Assembly (NCBI RefSeq): GCF_015680705.1
Contig: NZ_JADNYP010000012.1
Span: 97,243-161,242 of the forward strand
Direction: 5' to 3'
From: Pseudomonas fulva
GTDB lineage: Bacteria > Pseudomonadota > Gammaproteobacteria > Pseudomonadales > Pseudomonadaceae
Length of the DNA: 64,000 bases
Position 1 is the stretch's first letter. Every line of letters starts with the position of its first letter. Shown in pieces: positions 31,747-40,545 of the stretch. Under the pieces are notes generated by a model. The model saw only the letters and a list, made by a program, of their open reading frames with translations, was not told the origin of the DNA and made no database searches. Position numbers and translations under genes: made by a program.

Positions 31747-32982
31747 TTAGCCCACTGACTTCAATGGAATAGGGTCCTGAAGGCGATTCAGCATCGTCTC
31801 GCAATACCAATCATCGAACTGACAGACACCGTTTTCAGCAATCTCGGAAAACGGACCAGGCTCGTAGGTCGGGGAGCTTATGCCTGCTTGGGTGCCTTCA
31901 ACGAGGCGACGATCTTGGTCGTTCGTCGCCAGCCACACCTTAGTGAGCCGGTCTAGGTCATAGTCGACCCCTTCCACAGCGTTCTTGGGGACCAGCCATT
32001 TTGTAGTCACCAAGGTTTCACCTGGCCCCATGGGCAGAACCCGGAAACTCAGCGCGTGGTCGCCCAGGAAGTGGTTCCAAGTGGACGGATAATTGAAGTA
32101 CAGCAGTGCACCGATGTTCGGTTCCCCGCTTTGATCGAGTCGTCCGGCTACTGCTGGCTTGCCGTCCATGGTGTAGCTGACAGCACCTGCAGACAACGGG
32201 ATGCGCGTCATGCGATAGCGGCCACTCGGATCCATCACCAAGCGGCTCGGCATGCCTGCGGCTTCGCAACGTTGCCAATGTTCGAGCAACTCAGGATCGT
32301 CTTCGCCGCCCACGCCGGCGACGGAAAGGTTTTCGACGAAGGAGTTGAGAAGCTCGGGGTGGGTGCCTTCGCAGTGGAAGCACTCGCGGTTATTTTCAAA
32401 TACCAGTTTCCAGTTGCCCTTCTCGACGAGGTTGGACTCGAAGGCCACCTTGCAGTTTTCCAGGCGATGAGGGCCGATGAAGGGGCTTACCGCTTGACGG
32501 AAGGCGTCGAAGTCAGGCGCTCGTTCGGCGACGCAGACATAGATGTAGGTATGGACGATCTGGCAATGGACGGTCTTCAAACCGTACTGGGTCTTGTCAA
32601 AGTCAGCCCCCATGTTGCCGGCATACAGAAGATTGCCGTCCAGCTCGAACGTCCATTTGTGATAGGGGCACACCATCTTGGCGACCTTGCCGTGCGAATG
32701 CTCGCAGACCTTGGCGCCCCGATGGCGGCAAGCGTTGTGGAACGCTCGGACTTGACTGTCTTTGCCCATCACGACCGCGACAGGATAGTCACCTACTTGT
32801 AACGTAAAATATTGTCCTGGTTTCTCTATTTCGAAGGTGTGGCCCGCAAATACCCAGTCTTTATGCCAAATCTGCTCAAGGTCCTGGCGATAGACTGCAG
32901 GCTCGAGATAAAGCTCACGAGGGAGTGCATGTCGCGCCTTGCGTTTCTGGATTAGACCCATTACGGATTCTTTGCTATTCAT
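31747..32982 (-). CDS. Rieske non-heme iron oxygenase, GbcA/Stc2-like (betaine demethylase type)
   Basis: The protein has 411 residues, from the ATG preceded by GAGAGGAGGATAACA; an upstream in-frame start would overlap this site. The Rieske cluster ligands are C85 and H87 in CRHRG and C105 and H108 in CPYHKW. The catalytic iron site is ENNRECFHCEGTH, with E200, H203 and H208. Segments ENNREC and TKWLVPKNAVEGVDYD closely follow glycine-betaine monooxygenase GbcA and stachydrine demethylase. The expected reaction is oxidative N-demethylation of a betaine. No reductase is adjacent; the only one in the window is at 57211. The LysR gene just upstream on the same strand is a candidate regulator. 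Confidence 0.85.
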   Translation of the reverse strand: MNSKESVMGLIQKRKARHALPRELYLEPAVYRQDLEQIWHKDWVFAGHTFEIEKPGQYFTLQVGDYPVAVVMGKDSQVRAFHNACRHRGAKVCEHSHGKVAKMVCPYHKWTFELDGNLLYAGNMGADFDKTQYGLKTVHCQIVHTYIYVCVAERAPDFDAFRQAVSPFIGPHRLENCKVAFESNLVEKGNWKLVFENNRECFHCEGTHPELLNSFVENLSVAGVGGEDDPELLEHWQRCEAAGMPSRLVMDPSGRYRMTRIPLSAGAVSYTMDGKPAVAGRLDQSGEPNIGALLYFNYPSTWNHFLGDHALSFRVLPMGPGETLVTTKWLVPKNAVEGVDYDLDRLTKVWLATNDQDRRLVEGTQAGISSPTYEPGPFSEIAENGVCQFDDWYCETMLNRLQDPIPLKSVG

Positions 32983-33190
32983 TGTTATCCTCCTCTCACC
33001 AACTGACAGGTCAATGACGCGGAGCAATTCGCATGTCACTGCCATATGTGTTGTTCGCCGTGCGCGCGTGCACAGGTCAAGACCGGCGTTCTAAAACTAT
33101 ATGGGTGGCAGGGTACGCCCGACTCAGGAGGCCAACAAACGACTTTTTCAAGTGCAAATAGATAAGGACAGATTATGGGTGCCAGTGTGA

Positions 33191-34162
33191 TCACAGGGCT
33201 TTCCATCTCGTGAATTTCGACAGGACCCAATCACGGACGCGTCGGCAAGCATCGTCGTAGTCGGTGTCCTCTCGACACGCCAGGTAATGAAGGCTGTTGC
33301 GTAGGGTCACCTGTTGCTCGACCGGGCGAACCAGTATGCCTTTCTCTACCAGGCTACCGACCAATTGATTCCACCCCAACGCAATGCCCTGGCCCGTGAG
33401 CACCATGCTCACGATGAGATTGTAATCATTGGCATGAAACAGGGGCGGGCTGTCTTTTGGGCGTTCATCGATATCGATGTTCTGGAAGGCGAGCCAGACG
33501 CCCCAGTCCACGTGTTCTGCCACTCCCGCCCTGCCGATAGGGCTGAGGTCGAGCAAGACCGAATCACGCAGCCCCTCCAGTGTAGCGATCTCAGGGTGCT
33601 GCTCGAGGAACGCGGGCGTGCACACCGGATAGATGATGTCATGGCAAAGAGGGTAGTTTTTGTAGCCGGCTGCGGCCTTGCTGATTTTCGAGATGATGAT
33701 GTCGGGTACTACACCCGGTTCCATGTTCACGAAATTCTGCGTAGTGACCAGGTTCAGCTCGATATCAGGATTCTTGGCTCTGAAGTCCGGGAGTTGCTGA
33801 GACAGCCAGAGCGCTGAGAATGCCGGAGAACAGCAGACTGTCAAAACGTGCTTTTGCAACGGGGCATTACGGATGCGATCGGCGGCTTGGGCAATGTTCA
33901 CGAACGAAAGTTGCGCCGCTTCGAAAAATACCGCACCGGCAGCGGTCAGCTCTACAGTGCGACCCGAGCGCATGAACAAGGGGGCATCCAGAAATTTCTC
34001 CAGTTCACGGATCTGCCGACTGATGGCCGCCTGGGATACGCACAAGGCTTCCGCCGCACGGGTGAAACTCTTGTATTTGGCTGCCGCCACGAACGCCTTC
34101 ACTGCCCTCAAAGAGGGCATGCGCAGTAATAACGTGTCTGGATCAGCATGCTTGCTGGTCAT
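33191..34162 (-). CDS. LysR-type transcriptional regulator (GcvA-like)
   Basis: The protein has 323 residues. The N-terminal helix-turn-helix is clear: AVKAFVAAAKYKSFTRAAEAL, then CVSQAAISRQIRELE. The effector domain follows, from about residue 105. The GcvA-like subgroup is suggested by MPSLRAVKAFVAAAKYKSF and the later GIALGWNQLVGSLVEKGILV. It lies between the Rieske gene (same strand) and the divergent betaine transporter operon, so it could control both. The effector is unknown, probably an onium compound. Confidence 0.88.
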   Translation of the reverse strand: MTSKHADPDTLLLRMPSLRAVKAFVAAAKYKSFTRAAEALCVSQAAISRQIRELEKFLDAPLFMRSGRTVELTAAGAVFFEAAQLSFVNIAQAADRIRNAPLQKHVLTVCCSPAFSALWLSQQLPDFRAKNPDIELNLVTTQNFVNMEPGVVPDIIISKISKAAAGYKNYPLCHDIIYPVCTPAFLEQHPEIATLEGLRDSVLLDLSPIGRAGVAEHVDWGVWLAFQNIDIDERPKDSPPLFHANDYNLIVSMVLTGQGIALGWNQLVGSLVEKGILVRPVEQQVTLRNSLHYLACREDTDYDDACRRVRDWVLSKFTRWKAL

Positions 34163-34489
34163 ACCTCGCTCCTTTGACTGTCGACGCTGGCGACCGAGCG
34201 TACCTTACTGCATTGCCGACAACCAGAACGTGCGTCGCAATAGATCCTAGAGGGTCGCTTCGATCGATTTGCATAACGACAGGTTATCCAAAAAGCCTTG
34301 GAAATGTTGTTGGAATAGAAGGGGAGATGCTTATAGATTCTAAATGGAAGGCTTACAGCAGCCGCACAAAAATAACAATGAGATCACCCCTATGCGTAAA
34401 GTTGACTTTTGGTACTGCCAATCCGTCTTGCCAGCATTAAATACGCCGCGAGCCCGCGGTCATAATGCATAACGCTTAGGAGGGACGCT
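34163..34489. promoter_or_regulatory. Divergent control region between LysR gene and betaine transporter
   Basis: These 327 bp are AT-rich, hold no convincing frame and must carry the transporter promoter and the LysR promoter. A TTGACT at 34402 is a possible -35, but no good -10 stands at the right distance. CTTAGGAGGGACGCT just before 34490 is a strong ribosome site. I could not identify a LysR dyad with confidence. Confidence 0.4.
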
Positions 34490-35644
34490 ATGAACAGTCC
34501 AGATGACCTCATCTCCGTAAAGAATATCTATAAAGTGTTCGGTGCCCAGACTGAGCTCGCCATGAGCCTGTTAAAAGCCGGGGCCAGCAAGAAAGAGGTT
34601 TTTGAAAAAACGGGTCAAGTAATCGGCGTCTTTGATGCTTCTTTCTCCGTCAAGCGTGGAGAAATCTTTGTCATTATGGGCCTTTCCGGCTCGGGCAAAT
34701 CCACGATGGTTCGCTTGTTCAATCGTTTGATCGAGCCAACTTCCGGAAGCATCTATCTCAATGGACAAGAGATCACCGGCCTGACCGACAAAGCGCTCTT
34801 GGATGTCCGCCGAAAAGAAATGGGCATGGTCTTTCAGTCGTTTGCCCTGATGCCGCATATGAGTGTCTTGGCGAACACTGCGTTCGGCCTGGAGATCGCT
34901 GGCGTAGGAGAAGCAGAGCGGCACAAGCGTGCTCGGGAAGCACTGGCCCAAGTGGGGTTGGCCGGTCAGGAGAACAGCTTCCCCCATCAGCTCTCGGGTG
35001 GCATGCAGCAGCGTGTCGGCTTGGCCCGGGCACTGGCCAATGACCCGTCGATCCTGCTCATGGACGAAGCGTTCTCGGCGCTCGATCCACTGATTCGCAG
35101 TGAGATGCAAGGTGAGCTGATCCGTCTGCAGGCCGAGCATAAACGCACGATCATCTTCATCTCCCACGATATCGAAGAAGCCACTCGCATCGGTCATCGT
35201 ATCGCGATCATGGAGGGCGGTCGGGTCGTGCAGATCGGTACGCCACAAGAGCTGATCAGCCAGCCGGCGAATGATTATGTTCGGACATTCTTCAAGGGTT
35301 TCGATAGCTCGCGAGTGCTCAAGGCTGGCGACGTGGCGTGCCTGGAGCCGGGGATCACCTATCGGGTCAATGGCAAGGCGCCCCAGCTTGCCGACGGTAT
35401 CGAGTATGGCTACGTGTTGGGCGAGCAAGACCAACTGGTTGGCGTCATAGATCGTCATTCGGCGATAGGCCAGGGCTATTTCAACCTGCATGAGCAGCAG
35501 CCTGTCTACCTCGATACCCCCCTCCACGATGTGCTCGACATCGCCGCCAATCTTCCCTATCCCGTGCCGGTGCTCGATCGCAAGGGTGCCTTCAAGGGGA
35601 CATTGTCGAAAAACCAACTTTTGCAGACTTTGAGCCGTAACTGA
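34490..35644 (+). CDS. proV: Glycine betaine-type ABC transporter ATPase (ProV/OpuAA family)
   Basis: The protein has 384 residues. The nucleotide-binding domain has Walker A GLSGSGKST, the signature LSGGMQQRV, Walker B ILLMDEAFSALD and the H-loop SHD. The N-terminal extension with the ASKKEVFEKTG segment is specific to ProV-type betaine importers. Residues beyond about 285 form a degenerate CBS-like regulatory region. It drives uptake of betaines, and in such systems often of their sulfonium analogues. Permease and binding-protein genes follow on the same strand. Confidence 0.93.
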   Translation: MNSPDDLISVKNIYKVFGAQTELAMSLLKAGASKKEVFEKTGQVIGVFDASFSVKRGEIFVIMGLSGSGKSTMVRLFNRLIEPTSGSIYLNGQEITGLTDKALLDVRRKEMGMVFQSFALMPHMSVLANTAFGLEIAGVGEAERHKRAREALAQVGLAGQENSFPHQLSGGMQQRVGLARALANDPSILLMDEAFSALDPLIRSEMQGELIRLQAEHKRTIIFISHDIEEATRIGHRIAIMEGGRVVQIGTPQELISQPANDYVRTFFKGFDSSRVLKAGDVACLEPGITYRVNGKAPQLADGIEYGYVLGEQDQLVGVIDRHSAIGQGYFNLHEQQPVYLDTPLHDVLDIAANLPYPVPVLDRKGAFKGTLSKNQLLQTLSRN

Positions 35645-35714
35645 TTCCAGCCGCGATGGTCGTTATGCGCCGGGTGCTGCTTGAGCGACCGGCGATGAGA
35701 AGAGGTAATTCAAC

Positions 35715-36674
35715 ATGTCCGAGTTCAGTATTCTTGATCCCTTCCAGGCTGCCACGATTCCATTAGGCGACTGGGTGCAAAGCACCTTGAATTTTCTGGT
35801 CCACCATTTTCGTGACCTCTTCCGTGCAATTCGCTGGCCGATCGACCAGGTCTTGAATGGCATTGAGTTCACCCTCCAAAGCATACCGCCGACGATCGGC
35901 ATTGTTTTGTCGTCGCTCTTGGGCTGGCAGTTAGCTGGCAAGCGGATGGCACTGCTTTGCTTTGTCACCCTGACGCTGTTGGGGTTGATCGGCGTCTGGG
36001 CCGAGTCCATGACGACGCTGGCACTGGTCCTTACGTCAGTATTCTTCTGCGCGCTGATTGGTATTCCGCTCGGCATCCTGAGCGCTCGGTACAACCGACT
36101 GGAGCAGATCATCCGCCCGCTGCTGGATGCCATGCAAACGCTGCCGGCATTCGTTTACCTGGTACCGGTGGTCATGCTGTTTGGGATCGGCAACGTTCCA
36201 GGTGTACTGGTAACGATCGTGTTCGCCTTGCCGCCATTGGTCCGCCTCACCAACCTGGGTATCCGGCAGGTGCCCGAGGACAAGATCGAAGCTGCCCGAG
36301 CGTTCGGGTGCACGCCTCGGCAAATGTTGATGCGTGTCCAGTTGCCGCTGGCGACCTCAACCATCATGGCCGGTCTCAACCAGACGTTGATGCTCTCTCT
36401 CTCGATGGTGGTGATCGCGTCGATGATTTCGGTGGGCGGTCTTGGGCAAATGGTTCTGCGTGGGATCGGCCGCCTGGATATGGGGCTGGCCACAGTAGGC
36501 GGTGTAGGCCTGGTACTGCTCGCGATTTTTCTCGACCGCCTGACGCAAGCCATGGGGGCACGTTCCGCTGCAGATCCAAGCCTGCGTTGGTACCACACGG
36601 GGCCGGTTGGCCTGCTTCTGCGAATGACCCGTATTTCGCAACCTCCTGTACGACCTGATACCGCCGCGCACTGA
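35715..36674 (+). CDS. proW: Glycine betaine-type ABC transporter permease (ProW family)
   Basis: The protein has 319 residues with about six to seven membrane spans. The cytoplasmic EAA loop is visible as EAARAFGCTPRQMLMRVQLP, the site of ATPase docking. IPLGILSARYNRLEQIIRP and LDAMQTLPAFVYLVP are typical of ProW. It follows the ATPase gene by 70 bases. The N-terminal 60 residues are a hydrophilic tail, as in ProW. Confidence 0.93.
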   Translation: MSEFSILDPFQAATIPLGDWVQSTLNFLVHHFRDLFRAIRWPIDQVLNGIEFTLQSIPPTIGIVLSSLLGWQLAGKRMALLCFVTLTLLGLIGVWAESMTTLALVLTSVFFCALIGIPLGILSARYNRLEQIIRPLLDAMQTLPAFVYLVPVVMLFGIGNVPGVLVTIVFALPPLVRLTNLGIRQVPEDKIEAARAFGCTPRQMLMRVQLPLATSTIMAGLNQTLMLSLSMVVIASMISVGGLGQMVLRGIGRLDMGLATVGGVGLVLLAIFLDRLTQAMGARSAADPSLRWYHTGPVGLLLRMTRISQPPVRPDTAAH

Positions 36675-36725
36675 GGCGCAGCTGCTACCTGTTGAACGCA
36701 ATCCTTCAGAAAAAGGTATGTGACG

Positions 36726-37751
36726 ATGTCCGAAACAACGTTCTCTCGCAACATCCTGAAATATGCAGCTGTGCTTTCCTTTGCCCTGACGGCCTTGGGC
36801 AGTCAGGCATCGGCCGAGAAGCCGGGCGAAGGTACAAAAGTGACGCCGATCTTCCCGTCGATCGCTGAAGAGCGCTTCCGCGGCGAGATTGCCATGGAGG
36901 GGCTGCGTGAGCTGGGTTACAAGGTCCAGGAGCCCAAAGAGACTGACTATGGCGTGATGATGATGGCGCTCGCCAATGGCGATGCCGACTTCACCGTCCA
37001 CCTGTGGGACAGGCTGCACGACAAGTTCTATCAGCAGGCCGGTGGTGACAGCGTCATGGTCAAAACCGGTTCGATCATGCCTGGCGTGCTCCAGGGTTAT
37101 CTGATCGACAAGAAAACCGCCGATGCCTACCACATCACCAACCTGGCCGATCTCAAGAAGCCTGAGATTGCCAAGTTGTTCGACACCGATGGCGATGGCA
37201 AAGCTGACCTCACTGGATGCAACCCAGGTTGGGGATGTGAACTGATCATCGATCACCACATGAAGGCCTACGGTTTGCAGAACACGGTACATGTCAATCA
37301 AGGGTCCTACTTCGCCCTGATGGCAGACACAATCACCCGGTACAAGGAAGGCAAGCCGATCCTTTATTTCACTTGGGTGCCTCAATGGATCGCGACGGTC
37401 CTGGTGGAAGACAAGGACGTCGTCTGGCTCGAAGTCCCGAAAACCGACCTGCCCGACGGCAACAACGATATCGATACCTCTTACAACGGCAAGAACCTGG
37501 GCTTTGCGGTAGACCAGGTCAAGGCCGTCCTGAACAAGGACTTCGCTGAGGAAAACCCGGCGGCCTTCAAGTTCCTGTCGGTCATGCAGATCAGCACTGC
37601 CGATGAAAGCGCCCAGAACCTGAAGATGCAAAACGGCGAGAAAAAACCAGCCGATATCGAGCGCCATGCCAAGGAGTGGATTGCTGCCCATCGTCAGCAG
37701 TTCGACACGTGGTTGAGCGAGTCGCGCGCTGCCGCTCAGGCGAGTAAGTAG
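36726..37751 (+). CDS. proX: Periplasmic betaine-binding protein (ProX/OpuAC family)
   Basis: It encodes 341 residues from the ATG at 36726, which has AAAAAGG spaced correctly; the GTG at 36720 is too close. A signal peptide of about 30 residues ends near ALGSQASA. The mature protein shows the OpuAC pattern GDADFTVHLWDRLHDKF and GNNDIDTSYNGKNLGFAVD. Tryptophans and tyrosines such as in NPGWGCELII and YFTWVPQWI could form the aromatic cage for a quaternary ammonium or sulfonium group. It completes the ProVWX set. Confidence 0.92.
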   Translation: MSETTFSRNILKYAAVLSFALTALGSQASAEKPGEGTKVTPIFPSIAEERFRGEIAMEGLRELGYKVQEPKETDYGVMMMALANGDADFTVHLWDRLHDKFYQQAGGDSVMVKTGSIMPGVLQGYLIDKKTADAYHITNLADLKKPEIAKLFDTDGDGKADLTGCNPGWGCELIIDHHMKAYGLQNTVHVNQGSYFALMADTITRYKEGKPILYFTWVPQWIATVLVEDKDVVWLEVPKTDLPDGNNDIDTSYNGKNLGFAVDQVKAVLNKDFAEENPAAFKFLSVMQISTADESAQNLKMQNGEKKPADIERHAKEWIAAHRQQFDTWLSESRAAAQASK

Positions 37752-37882
37752 CAGAGGGGGCGGGATGGTAGGTGGCTTGGCGGCGTTGCCCCTTATTGCC
37801 CCGCACCTCTCTACGCAGAGCTGGCCATGTCCTGTTCGATGGCATAGGCCAGCACTTCAGGTCTTTAATGGGCATATAGATC

Positions 37883-39226
37883 ATGAACACTTCGCCGTTT
37901 TCCATCAGCGCTGATGCGCGACGTATCGACCCCTCCAGGCGTAATACCTTTTCACTGAAAGCCGATGGTTCGCTCGATGACAATGACCGGACTGAAATCG
38001 GGCCGACGGCGTTGGCCTTTTCGGAGTGGGAGCAATTGGGTCTTGAGCCACCCCATCTGCATTCGATGCGGGCCTACCGAATCGAGCGCATCAAACAACA
38101 GTTGGTAGCAAGGGATCTGGCCGGGGTCCTGCTTTTCGATCCCCTCAATATCCGCTACGCCACCGACACCACCAACATGCAACTCTGGACGACCCACAAC
38201 CCGGCACGTGCTTGTTTCGTGTCAGCCACCGGGCATGTCGTGCTCTGGGATTTCCATGGCTGTGATCATCTGAGCGCGCACCTGCCATTGATCTCGGAGT
38301 TACGCAGTGGTGCATCGTTCTTCTACTTCGAAACCGGCAATCGTACCGATGAACATGCTCACCGTTTCTGTGCGCAGGTCGATGACTTGCTCCGCACCCA
38401 GGGTGGGTCGAACCGCCGACTGGCGGTGGATCGCATCGAGCTGGCCGGCGTGCGAGCCTTGGACGCGCTGGGGGTAGAGCTGTGCAATGGCCAGGAAGTG
38501 ATGGAGTTCGCTCGAGTCATAAAGGGGCCCGACGAAATCAAGGCGATGCGCTGTGCGGTCGCCTCCTGTGAGGCTGCGGTGGCCGAAATGCATCGTTCGC
38601 TGCGTGCAGGAATGACCGAGAACGACGTCTGGTCGGTGTTGCATGCAGGGAACATTCGCCGAGGAGGGGAATGGATCGAGACGCGCATCCTGAGCTCGGG
38701 GCCACGGACGAACCCCTGGTTCCAGGAGTCCGGCCCACGGGTGCTGAGCGATGGGGACCTTCTCTCGTTCGATACGGACCTCATCGGCGTGTACGGTATC
38801 TGCGTGGACATGTCTCGCAGTTGGATCTGCGGAGCCCTGGAGCCGAGCGCCGAGCAAAAGCGCCTCTACCGCATAGCGCACGAGCACATCACCCATAACA
38901 TGTCGTTGGTCAAGCCTGGCGTCAGCTTTTCCGAGTTGACGGCACGATCGCACCGGCTCCCTGAGGCCTGCAGACCCCAGCGCTACGGCGTGCTCTTTCA
39001 CGGAGTAGGGCTGTGCGATGAATACCCTTGCATCCGTTATCCGGAAGACGTTGCGAGTTACGGTTATGAAGGGGAACTGCAGCCCGGCATGGCGTTGTGT
39101 GTCGAGGCGTATGTCGGTGAGGTCGGCGGTCAGGACGGCATCAAGTTGGAAAACCAATTGTTGGTAACGGACACCGGCTATGAACTGCTTACACACTATC
39201 CCTTCGAAGAGTGTTTCCTGCGCTGA
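37883..39226 (+). CDS. dddP: DddP-family M24 metalloenzyme (putative DMSP lyase)
   Basis: The 447 residues match DddP length. Long blocks agree with marine DddP enzymes as I remember them: NDRTEIGPTALAFSEWE, FDPLNIRYATDTTNMQLW, RRGGEWIETRILSSGPRTNP and FHGVGLCDEYP. Metal ligands D297, D299, D309, H373, E408 and E423, and the catalytic-type D379 in GLCDE, are all present with the family spacing. DddP cleaves dimethylsulfoniopropionate to DMS and acrylate. Ordinary creatinases and prolidases of the M24 fold share the metal site but not these blocks. The gene stands directly after a betaine-type importer that could also carry DMSP. The substrate is untested, and a related onium acid remains possible. 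Confidence 0.78.
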   Translation: MNTSPFSISADARRIDPSRRNTFSLKADGSLDDNDRTEIGPTALAFSEWEQLGLEPPHLHSMRAYRIERIKQQLVARDLAGVLLFDPLNIRYATDTTNMQLWTTHNPARACFVSATGHVVLWDFHGCDHLSAHLPLISELRSGASFFYFETGNRTDEHAHRFCAQVDDLLRTQGGSNRRLAVDRIELAGVRALDALGVELCNGQEVMEFARVIKGPDEIKAMRCAVASCEAAVAEMHRSLRAGMTENDVWSVLHAGNIRRGGEWIETRILSSGPRTNPWFQESGPRVLSDGDLLSFDTDLIGVYGICVDMSRSWICGALEPSAEQKRLYRIAHEHITHNMSLVKPGVSFSELTARSHRLPEACRPQRYGVLFHGVGLCDEYPCIRYPEDVASYGYEGELQPGMALCVEAYVGEVGGQDGIKLENQLLVTDTGYELLTHYPFEECFLR

Positions 39227-39292
39227 TTGAATTCCGTGGGCTCGGGTCGGCCTGATGGCCGTCACGTGCCCGGCGGATGAAGGTGTCGGGAC

Positions 39293-39319
39293 GGATAACC
39301 TGATGTTATCCAATTGGAT
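39293..39319. promoter_or_regulatory. Overlapping inverted repeats upstream of the AraC-type gene
   Basis: GGATAAC-CTGAT-GTTATCC forms a seven-pair dyad, and ATCCAATTGGAT overlaps its right arm as a second palindrome. They lie in the 230-bp gap between the DddP gene and the GATase1-AraC gene, about 140 bases before its start. They may be an operator or a weak terminator without a T run. Confidence 0.4.
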
Positions 39320-39456
39320 TATTAAATGTCGTTGGACCGCAGCATCATTAGACTTTACATTCGTTTTGAGTCTGCAGTTCTACAGTGCGCAGCAATAATA
39401 ATCAGTGTGGTCGACGCCTGTAAAAAGGCTACTCGCCGAATCGGTGGTGGTTACTC

Positions 39457-40467
39457 ATGAATAGTCTGTCGAGAGACGTCAGCGCGCTGCAGGTGGGCCG
39501 TAATATGAAATCTACCGCCGCCGTATCAGACACGATGGCGTCGCGTGTTGGCTTTCTGTTGCTGGATAACTTCTCGCTGACCTGTTTTTCCCAGTCGTTG
39601 GATGTATTGTCCACGGCCAACTTGATTAGCCCAGGCAGCGTCAGCTTTCATACCTTTAGCTCAAACGACGCGGAAGTGACCAGTGACCTGGCGATCCCGA
39701 TTCGGCCGAGTATGCCCTTGACGGATATACGCCTGGGTGGGTTGGACCTCATGATTATCTGCGGAGGGCTGCGAACGCCTCGGGCAGTTCCGAAGTGGCT
39801 GACGGCATTGCTGCAGAAGCTTTCCAGGCTGCCCATGATTTTAGGAGGGCTCTGGAACGGGGCTTGGTATCTCGGGGAGGCTGGATTGCTCGATGGCTAT
39901 AAATGCGCCATTCATCCAGAGCAGCGAATGGCGCTTTCCGAGCGTGTGCCCCATGCGAGCGTTACGCTGGACCCCTTGGTTGTGGATCGTGACCGATTTA
40001 CCGCTGCGACCCCCGTCGGTGCGTTCCACATGATGGTCAAGTGGCTAGGCATGGTCCGCGGTGAGAAACTGTCCAACGCGGTCCTCGATGCGCTTGACTA
40101 TGACACCTCTCGATTCCGTCGAAACTTCAGCCCCCACGGAAAACCGTTGTGCCGGATAACACGAGAAGTGATCACTTTGATGGAGTCGAATCTTGAAGAG
40201 CCTCTTGACTCCGCACAGATTTCGACGTGCGTAGGGCTGTCGCTACGTCAAATACAACGCCGTTTCAGAAAGCAACTTGGTACTACCCTGCAAAAGTATT
40301 ATCTCGAGTTGCGAATCACCGAGGCGCGGCGTCTTCTTCAGAACGCCAACGTCAGTGTCGTCGATGCTGCGATCGCGTGTGGCTTTGTATCACCGAGTCA
40401 CTTCAGTAGGAATTACAGTGCATTGTTCGGCTATCCGCCCTCTAAAGAACGTCGCTGTGAGTATTGA
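39457..40467 (+). CDS. AraC-family activator with GATase1-like sensor domain (GbdR-type)
   Basis: The protein has 336 residues. Residues about 28 to 210 form a DJ-1/PfpI-like domain in which the nucleophile position reads GGLWNGAWYLGEAGLLDG, without a catalytic cysteine, so it is a sensor. Residues about 225 to 330 form the AraC double helix-turn-helix (QISTCVGLSLRQIQRRFRKQ and IACGFVSPSHFSRNY). GbdR, CdhR and SouR have this architecture and sense betaine, carnitine and sarcosine. It probably controls the adjacent onium catabolic genes. Confidence 0.88.
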   Translation: MNSLSRDVSALQVGRNMKSTAAVSDTMASRVGFLLLDNFSLTCFSQSLDVLSTANLISPGSVSFHTFSSNDAEVTSDLAIPIRPSMPLTDIRLGGLDLMIICGGLRTPRAVPKWLTALLQKLSRLPMILGGLWNGAWYLGEAGLLDGYKCAIHPEQRMALSERVPHASVTLDPLVVDRDRFTAATPVGAFHMMVKWLGMVRGEKLSNAVLDALDYDTSRFRRNFSPHGKPLCRITREVITLMESNLEEPLDSAQISTCVGLSLRQIQRRFRKQLGTTLQKYYLELRITEARRLLQNANVSVVDAAIACGFVSPSHFSRNYSALFGYPPSKERRCEY

Positions 40468-40545
40468 ATGGCGGTGGCTATTCAATAATTAAGTCGTTGG
40501 TTCGGTATTTTTCTCGCGGTCGCGCATTCGTTATAGGACGTGGAC

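Noticed and set aside
37883..39226. Simple Xaa-Pro aminopeptidase or creatinase assignment
   Set aside because: The blocks outside the metal site and the GLCDE aspartate follow DddP rather than prolidase or creatinase, though biochemical proof is lacking.
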